Shown here one piece after another: positions 57,086 to 64,000 of a DNA stretch of 64,000 nucleotides. The notes below the pieces were generated by a model that worked only from the letters and a program-made list of their open reading frames with translations, was not told the DNA's origin and ran no database searches. This DNA comes from Meandrina meandrites. Taxonomy: Eukaryota; Cnidaria; Anthozoa; Scleractinia; Meandrinidae. Where the stretch lies: contig OY855913.1 of assembly GCA_963693305.1 (NCBI GenBank), positions 25,987,114 to 26,051,113 of the forward strand, written 5' to 3'. Every line of letters begins with the position of its first letter. Position 1 is the stretch's first letter. The position numbers and the translations under genes were made by a program.

Positions 57086-57978
57086 ACACATGAGTCGATT
57101 AACAATTCATTTAACTTTATTGAGATATTCAGAGCGAAATGTAGTTTAGATATGTAATTCTCGGAGCTTTATTCGTAACCCGCATAGATTTCAATCTCTT
57201 TTGTTCGTCTCATGTCAACAAATAATAATTAACCACGATCACATAGGGTGGTCTGCCTGTGCAAACATACTTGCAATTGTGAATTTGGTGGTGAAGATTG
57301 AAGGAACAAACTACACGTATACGAGTTTCTCGTCTTGACGTTCCCTCTCGGCTTTTGACTAGGGAATATATATAGAACCTCCGCACTACTTCAGATGATC
57401 ACATATCAAGAGCTATCGATTACTGTTATGAATTTTGCCGCTCGACTCTTGAAATGTATTCCAACAGTGGTTGGTTACAGTGTTGGTTAGGTCGAGGTCC
57501 TCCATCGCAATGTCGCATATTTCTCTGACTTCTGAGGACCGAAGTTGCCTAGCCAAAGGCTGTAAATGCCTTTGTCGTTTTTCGGCAGTGTAGCCAACCC
57601 TTGAGTTCAGTAATTAAACCAACAGGACGACAATAAATTTACGAGTGAATTTTATGCTTCATCGTTCAGTCTCAAAGCGAGTTTGGGTCTACCGACTTAA
57701 CTGCGAACATTTGACAGCTGATAAATGCTCAAGTAATTTGAAATTGCAAAACTTAAAACAAAGCCAAAATTTGGTCCCTTGAAACTACGTCATTCAACAG
57801 ATTCAATTTGCGTGTTTTCCTAACGGTCCACAGCATGTATGAGAGGTTTGTTTGTCTTTTAAAAGAAGACATAATATTCTTCAAAAAATGGCAAGAGGAA
57901 GCTATAGTTTCGAATATTGTCATATACACGTAAAATATACTCTGTCAAGTCGCCTTGGTCTTAGAATATTGAGCACTA

Positions 57979-58202
57979 AAGGAGCAGTGTCACGGTGTTT
58001 TAGTCATTTTTCTGATTACTTTTAAATTGATGCAAACCTTAAAATAATAGTTTTCTAACAAAGAAAAACACCAACGGAATAAAAAAACGCGAAAACAACC
58101 AAGGATGGTTTCAACTGACAAAGATTAAGACCGATCACAATCAACAAACTTGAAAAAACTTGCAGGTTTTTTCAAGATGCGTTGTCCGTGACGTAGCTCC
58201 TT
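57979..58202. mobile_element. 224-bp MITE with TA duplication, private to unit C
   Basis: It starts AAGGAGCAGTGTCACGG and ends CCGTGACGTAGCTCCTT, with TA on each side. Unit B has the empty site at about 32,899. The ends resemble those of the 1.85-kb unit A element (AAGGGGCAGTCTCAC), so both may be moved by the same transposase. Confidence 0.78.
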
Positions 58203-58204
58203 TA

Positions 58205-61200
58205 ACATGCTCAGTGGGGGCGCCAATTAATAAGTCGCTGCAGCGCAGACCAGCTATTATTATGAAAACTGACATTGTTCAGTTTCATCAACGGCACGGC
58301 AGGCTACCTATTGAAATTGTTTCAGGCATTTCAAGTTATAAAAATTTCTTTGTTGTCTATTATTCAGTTTTGGACTTCAACGTCGCTAATTGAGGTTGAA
58401 TCACGCGACTCAATGGGAGTCTGCAGACGCATATTTGATAGCTAGGAACCGTGATCCGTTAATTTGATTAACTAAATTACTTAGCGCTTGAGACGAACCC
58501 AAAGTTTGGTACGTCTTACCTATGGCATGTTTGGTCACTGGGGAGGGTATAGGCAGTCTAAATCTCGGTCTAGGCATTTAAAACAAGGGACTGGGCGCTG
58601 CTAGTTTTGCATTTTACTATTCGCTACCACTACCTGGGAATTAATTTTGAAAATCTGAGCTTTCAGAAATGCAATTTCCTGAATCTGAGTCACTTTCATG
58701 CGATATTTACTGCATATTTACTTGCAAACTTTTACTGAGCTGTTATTGGTATTGTGTCGCTTGCACATTTGAGCAGTAAGACCCGGTAACCACGTCACTT
58801 ATCGACGATTAGAGATTCCTGGGTCATCAAGATTCGATCAGGGCTGCGTCGTTTGTCGCTTTTATCCCTTGGAAGGCCTCATAGTTGGCAAATCAGTTCT
58901 TGTAAGCATTCGACCGATAAAGTCAAACTTCCAATGCCTTCTTTTCCTTCGTAGGAGAGAATTTGTGTATAAAGCGATTGCGCAAACACAGGAACAGCGA
59001 ATGTGATATCGCACGAGAAAGCTGGCTTGAAGATCGAGCTAACGTTCACATTACTTGAAGGAAACTGTTCTCTATGAATGGAAAATGCGGTTCAATATGA
59101 CAACACGGAAACCAATTACTGTCCCATTGATGCTAAAAACATCACTAGCTAGTGACTACGAGATTATATAATTATCATAAAATAAGCACACATATCCAGG
59201 TGAACCCTTAACGATTAGCAAAAAAGAAAACCAACCTGCATTCACTGACGTCCAAAGAACAGCGGGCAAGTTAAAGATGGAGGAGTTTTAAATTTATAGA
59301 GACTAGAGCTTGCAATTGTGAACTGCGTATTTGGGCGGATGAGTCATCTAAGGAACTATTATATCGATCTGTTGTCTCTGTTATCTCCTGTCTCCTTGGC
59401 GATTAGAGGCCTCACGCCAAGATTCTGTCATTTCTCCGCCCCTGGGCCATAAGGCACATTTTTGTCAAGAATTAAAAATTCCACTTATGAAATTGACTTC
59501 TGAGGCGTGGCTCATGTGTGGCATGACTACCTACCTTCTAACTACCTTTTCTACTCAATCGGTTTTGATTTATTTGGCTGCAGCGTGCCAGTGGAACTGC
59601 TTTTGACAGAAACGATTGATATTGAATGGACCACCATGGAGAGAGAAAAACCGGATCCTCTGACTGTAGAGGAACTAATTAATCAGCGATTCTTAATCAT
59701 GAAGTATACCGTCCGAATTCCAATATTTTTGGAAAAGTTTAACAGCTTGTCTCCTACCATTAAAGCATAAAGGGTGCGTGCGTCACTTCGCGTGATTCAA
59801 CCTCGGTTTATAGGGACGTTGAAGCTAAAAATTTATCAGTCAGTAATTTTCATGTCTAAAACAATTTAATTAATAGCTAGCCTGTCGCGCCTTTGATGAG
59901 ATGCGGCGAAAAAGAGAAGCGGAATAAATTTATAAACATATTTTTAGCAAGGACAATTTTTGAAACTAGCTCCCGCGTGTTAAATACTTATCTGAATACA
60001 CGGAAAAGAATTTCTATTAATCAGTCGAAGGTATAAATTAGTAATGGGAATTGGGATCGGTAAATCTAAATGGCAGCAAGGTCGAAATACACACTCCCTT
60101 GTTTTGAAAGACAAACAAACCTCTCACACTGTGTGAAAACACTTGAAAATATTTAGCAATTAGAATTACTTGGCTAGTCCGCGTTCGAGATAACATCAAA
60201 CTAAAGCACCCAGTTTAGCTGCTTATTGGTTTGATCACTGGACCAAAAAACACCTCGGGCGATTCGTTCTCAATTGACTGGTTCCCTTGAAGGATTGCGA
60301 TGTCTGACAATACTTTCAAAGCTGTGCTCCGTTAGGAAAACACGCAAATGGTTTTTCAATTTCAAATTACCTAAGCCTGGCTTGTATCAAATGTTCGCAG
60401 TTACTCGCTTGATCCAAGTCGCTGCAAGGGAACGCTGAACCATAAATTTATTCATATCATTAAGTTATTAAAATTCTTGTCATTTTCTGTTGGTTTAGTT
60501 AGGACTCAATGGGTGGGAATATTTGAAGTGATTCACACAGCCCCCGCTTGAAAGGTTGTGTCGCTCGAAGAAAAATATCTTTTGTTAGAAATTGGAACGC
60601 ATTTCCTAAACTTTTCTTTTATTCGAACCTTGATCCTCGGCTTAAAAAATCCCAACCTCTGAGTCGGAAAAAACATCTTGCCTCATTTCCGTCTGAGATT
60701 TCGAGATCGAATCAAAAAAAGTTTCAGAGTCGAGTTTTCTCGGTAGCATTTGCCAGGTGAGCCCCCATTATATCTCCCTCGTGTCCCCGGCCCGGATGCC
60801 CGTAACAGTGCACGGGTTCGCCGCTCATTGTTAATTTTTGCTCAGTAGCAGGATGAAACTCCGGCTCCAGAAAAAAAACTCCAATCATGTTTATATCCTC
60901 GCGATGACTCAAAAAGAGTCAATAAACCGTGACATAAGCAGTTAAAATGCGGTAAACTGAGATGAACAACGACAATCATAACCATTATTCCGTTGCGTAT
61001 CAAGCTTTATTTGGAGAAGCACACTGGGAAAAGCTTGAAGATTCGGTGGCATTTGCCTAAACTGCGAGAAACGACGACAGCGACATTTCTCGCCGTTGGT
61101 TTGGCGACTTCGGTCCTCAGAAGCATGTGACAGTGCCGGACACGGGTAGCCCTCTGTAGATGGGCCCCGTGATGCGTGAATTACCACTGAGTCGAGTATG

Positions 61201-62275
61201 ACGCGTGTTCCGCTAATTTTGAGGAACGTGATTCGTTTATATTCCGGCAAAAAGATGTTCGGGGTTGAAACCGAAGATAAATTCATCGTAAATCGATTTA
61301 ATTAAGGTAGTGGAGCAAGATTGATCATCGACACGAATGAAAAATTGACTGCTTTTCGCATCGATTTTGTAATTCGTGACTCACGTATTACAAATGTATG
61401 AACTTTAAACGAGCTCTAAAACATGAGAGGGAGAAGAAAAAAAGCCGGACTATATCAAGAGGGAAATATTTTTGAATAAAAGGCACATTTATTCTGTGGA
61501 CTTTCTGTGGACTGTTACAGTGGGCAAGTTTATATGTACCCTGAATGTGAAATTACCTCAAACTCGCACCCCCATCTAAAATCGATTCTCGTATCGACGC
61601 CGCGCCCCCTCCCGACCCTCCCCTTGTGTCATTGAATATTATCGCCGTTCATCACATCCAGGACTTCGTGTACTTCACTAGCCACCTACACAGACGCTCT
61701 TTATGTACAGTAAATATTAAGCAGTGTTAGCAGTGTCAGCAGTGTCACGAGAGGTCTTCTATGTTTTTGTGTAAACTATGATAGAATATTAGGTGTACCT
61801 ACTGATAGACAAAATAACCTTTGAACAACATAAAAAAACCCAGAAGTTCAATCCCTAAGTTGTGAACAAACCATAATCAATGTTTTTTGAGTGATTTTCT
61901 CAGCACAGTACAGTGCGTTTTAGAAAGATTAGGCCAGTATTAGTGGATTTCCAGTTTATACTAACACGTTCATTGGATTTTTAAGTAGCACTAAATCTTG
62001 GTGAGATTTCCCTGACCCCAGGGGGGTACTCGAAGTATACTTGACGGAGGGGTCCGACGGAGCTTCATATTGCAAACCCAAAAAAATACACAAGCCAGAA
62101 AAATGATTGCCTTGTTAGCCGTTTACACTGAGATCAAAATAGTGTTGCCCCAAACCGCTAAAGAACAGCTAACCGCAAGCAGACTGCAGTGACACAGTGA
62201 AGGCTAACCGCAAGCGAACGGCAGTGAAAACGGCCAGTATCACCGATATCACCCGTGACGACGCAAGAGGAAAAT
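58205..62275. other. Spacer of unit C
   Basis: Nearly identical to 32,900-37,006 in unit B. Frames at 59507-59770 and 60942-61286 repeat those of B, with zero and two residue changes. No codon-level evidence of selection can be drawn from so few differences, so no gene is called. The minus-strand relic of the 5848 element is at about 61,963-62,030. Confidence 0.5.
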
Positions 62276-62314
62276 ATGGTCAGCGGATGTACAAAAAATG
62301 ACAACAGCCTGAAA

Positions 62315-62724
62315 ATGGCGGCCAGTGGAGGGAAGGATATTTTGGCCGCCTCTCCTTCCAAAATTTCAAGAGATAAAATCCTCTCAGAATTCCCACTACA
62401 CTGGCATGTCTGGCACAAAGACTCTTCCTCGCTTGAAGAAGAACTTGCACTGAACAAGGTTGGTATTCCGCCCTATTTTGTCGAAGAAATGATTTGGTTT
62501 TAACCGCAAGCCAAGCTATCAAAGCAGGCATACATGTTTTATGCAATGTGATCAACCGTTTTTCTGTCTGATTGTGGTTTATATGCAGCACGATAAAGAG
62601 CTTTTGGATCGTCGCGGGCGGACACCACTTCATCTGGCGGTTTCTCTGGGTTATCTGAATTGTGTGAAGTGTCTTCTTCGCGGAGGCTGTGACGCAAATG
62701 CCATAAACCGGGATGGCTGGAATG
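62315..62724 (+). pseudogene. ANKRD13: ANKRD13-type gene, exons 1-2, unit C (continues past window)
   Basis: Exons 62315-62458 (open back to the ATG at 62276) and 62589-62724 match unit B exactly in product (EFPLHWHVWHKD, then RGRTPLHLAVSLGYLNCVK). Downstream intron sequence continues to the window end and shows the same junction (atcttgaaatcttgggttta near 63,965) that marks loss of exon 3 in unit B. The fragment is therefore expected to carry the same frame-breaking exon loss. Confidence 0.78.
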
Positions 62725-64000
62725 GTAAGAAATTTTAAAAACTGAAATTGAAAGTGTGAAAAGTTCACGGCCATTTAATTTATGTTACGAGTTACACCCG
62801 GATGCAGAATTAATTCAAAATTTTAAGTCATAATTTTCAATATTGTGCAGATTGTGTATGTTTTTCAGTAAAAATAATAATAATAAAAATACTTGATTAA
62901 AAATCATTCCTTCTATCACTTTTACCCAGAGACCAAGACAAGAATGGCAAGGATTTTCATTCCCCTGCACATTGGCCATGTTAGCAGGGCAATCTGAATT
63001 TCATTTTGCTTGTTTCAGTGCAACAAGCTTATGAAAATGAAATGATTTGCCTGTACTGTTTCCTTTTTTACTGCAGGACTGTTCACTGATCATTTGAATT
63101 TTGGAAATATCTATTTAAGGGTGCATTTCTTTGGAAGAATCCAGGATTTGATTTTCAATTTCAGATCACACATATTTTTCTCCCAAAGAAAGAAAGAATC
63201 CTAAAATGGATTTTTTGCCATGGCAACTCTGTAAACATTGTTCACGATGAACATAAAATACCAGGAGGTATTTATTTTATATTGAAGGCTGGTGTCCTAG
63301 CCGAAATAATTTCAGCACACAAAAGCCTTAAAAAAATCACATGACGAAGTTGTTCTTCTTTAGCCTGATGCGTAATGTGGCAAAAAAATGCATCTGAAGC
63401 AAAGAATTCTGCAAAAAAATGTCATCTGTACAAACTACACTCAAAAAATTCCAGAGAGGTACAGCTTTCGTAGGCATGCATCGACTGTTCTAGAAATAAG
63501 CATTAAGTTTAAGTGACACTTCACAGTCTGATCAAGTTACCGTTCCCTTTCATAATTAATCCTTTTGTATTTCATCAAAATAGATGCTTGGAATCTCATC
63601 ATATTGATAGTGATTATCATTGATAGTGTTTACAAATGGCATACCCTTATTTTCACAGTGAAGACAGCTAGGCCAATACACGTTTTTCAAATCCTTTCCC
63701 ATAGAAAAAAAGTTCATGAATCCTAATGAATCCACTTAGAGTATGGATTCTTCACATTCATAATCCCGTAGTTTACATGTAATAAAGAAACATAATATCC
63801 ACTTTTAGATACAAGAATCCGGAATTGGATTTTCCCTATGAAAGGCACCCTAATAAAAATGAAGTTAGAACAGAAAATTATCCAAGAAGGAGGCTAGGGT
63901 CACCAAAGGTAACCTTGTTCCCAGGGTCTCTCTTCTCCCTACTGTTGCTCCACTGCACCAGCATCTTGAAATCTTGGGTTTATGGTGGGCAAGTTGCAAA

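Larger units (their letters stand above)
51296..64000. repeat. Segmental duplication unit C (incomplete)
   Basis: This third copy of the unit is cut off by the window end. It contains an intact receptor gene, a spacer and ANKRD13 exons 1-2. By eye, 58,880-64,000 is almost identical to 33,590-38,750 in unit B, and both carry the same ANKRD13 exon 3 deletion. B and C are therefore closer to each other than either is to A. Private changes are a palindromic insertion-replacement at 56,924 and a 224-bp MITE at 57,979. Confidence 0.88.

Overview
This window is eukaryotic. It has spliced genes with GT-AG introns, AT-rich non-coding DNA and many short inverted-repeat transposons. It most likely comes from a cnidarian, probably a stony coral. 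The gene families (NACHT-LRR receptor, ANKRD13, GIT) and the MITE-rich intergenic DNA fit that, but this is inference; no species marker is present.

The window is a tandem array of large segmental duplicates. Unit A runs from 1 to about 23,811, unit B from about 23,812 to 51,295, and unit C from about 51,296 to past the end. Each unit has the same order: a minus-strand intronless receptor gene, a long AT-rich spacer, the 5' exons of an ANKRD13-type gene on the plus strand, the 3' exons of a GIT-type gene on the plus strand, and a second spacer. Unit C is cut by the window end inside its ANKRD13 part. The units differ mainly by insertions and deletions, most of them recognisable transposons.

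The receptor is the main item. Copies B (954 aa) and C (957 aa) are intact. Copy A is split by a 1.19-kb foldback transposon. The protein has an N-terminal four-helix membrane module whose two cysteine-bearing outer loops and last helix resemble connexins. A cytosolic NACHT NTPase and C-terminal leucine-rich repeats follow. The three copies are almost identical through the membrane and NACHT parts. They differ sharply in the LRRs, at clustered codons falling on the exposed x positions of LxxLxLxxN. This looks like a membrane-embedded, possibly pore-forming innate immune receptor family with diversifying recognition surfaces.

The ANKRD13 and GIT pieces are fragments of two normally unrelated genes, joined before the array expanded. 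They have since decayed differently: unit A lacks the last two GIT exons, unit B lacks a GIT coiled-coil exon, and units B and C both lack ANKRD13 exon 3. I found no convincing tRNA, rRNA, CRISPR array or bacterial-type operon.
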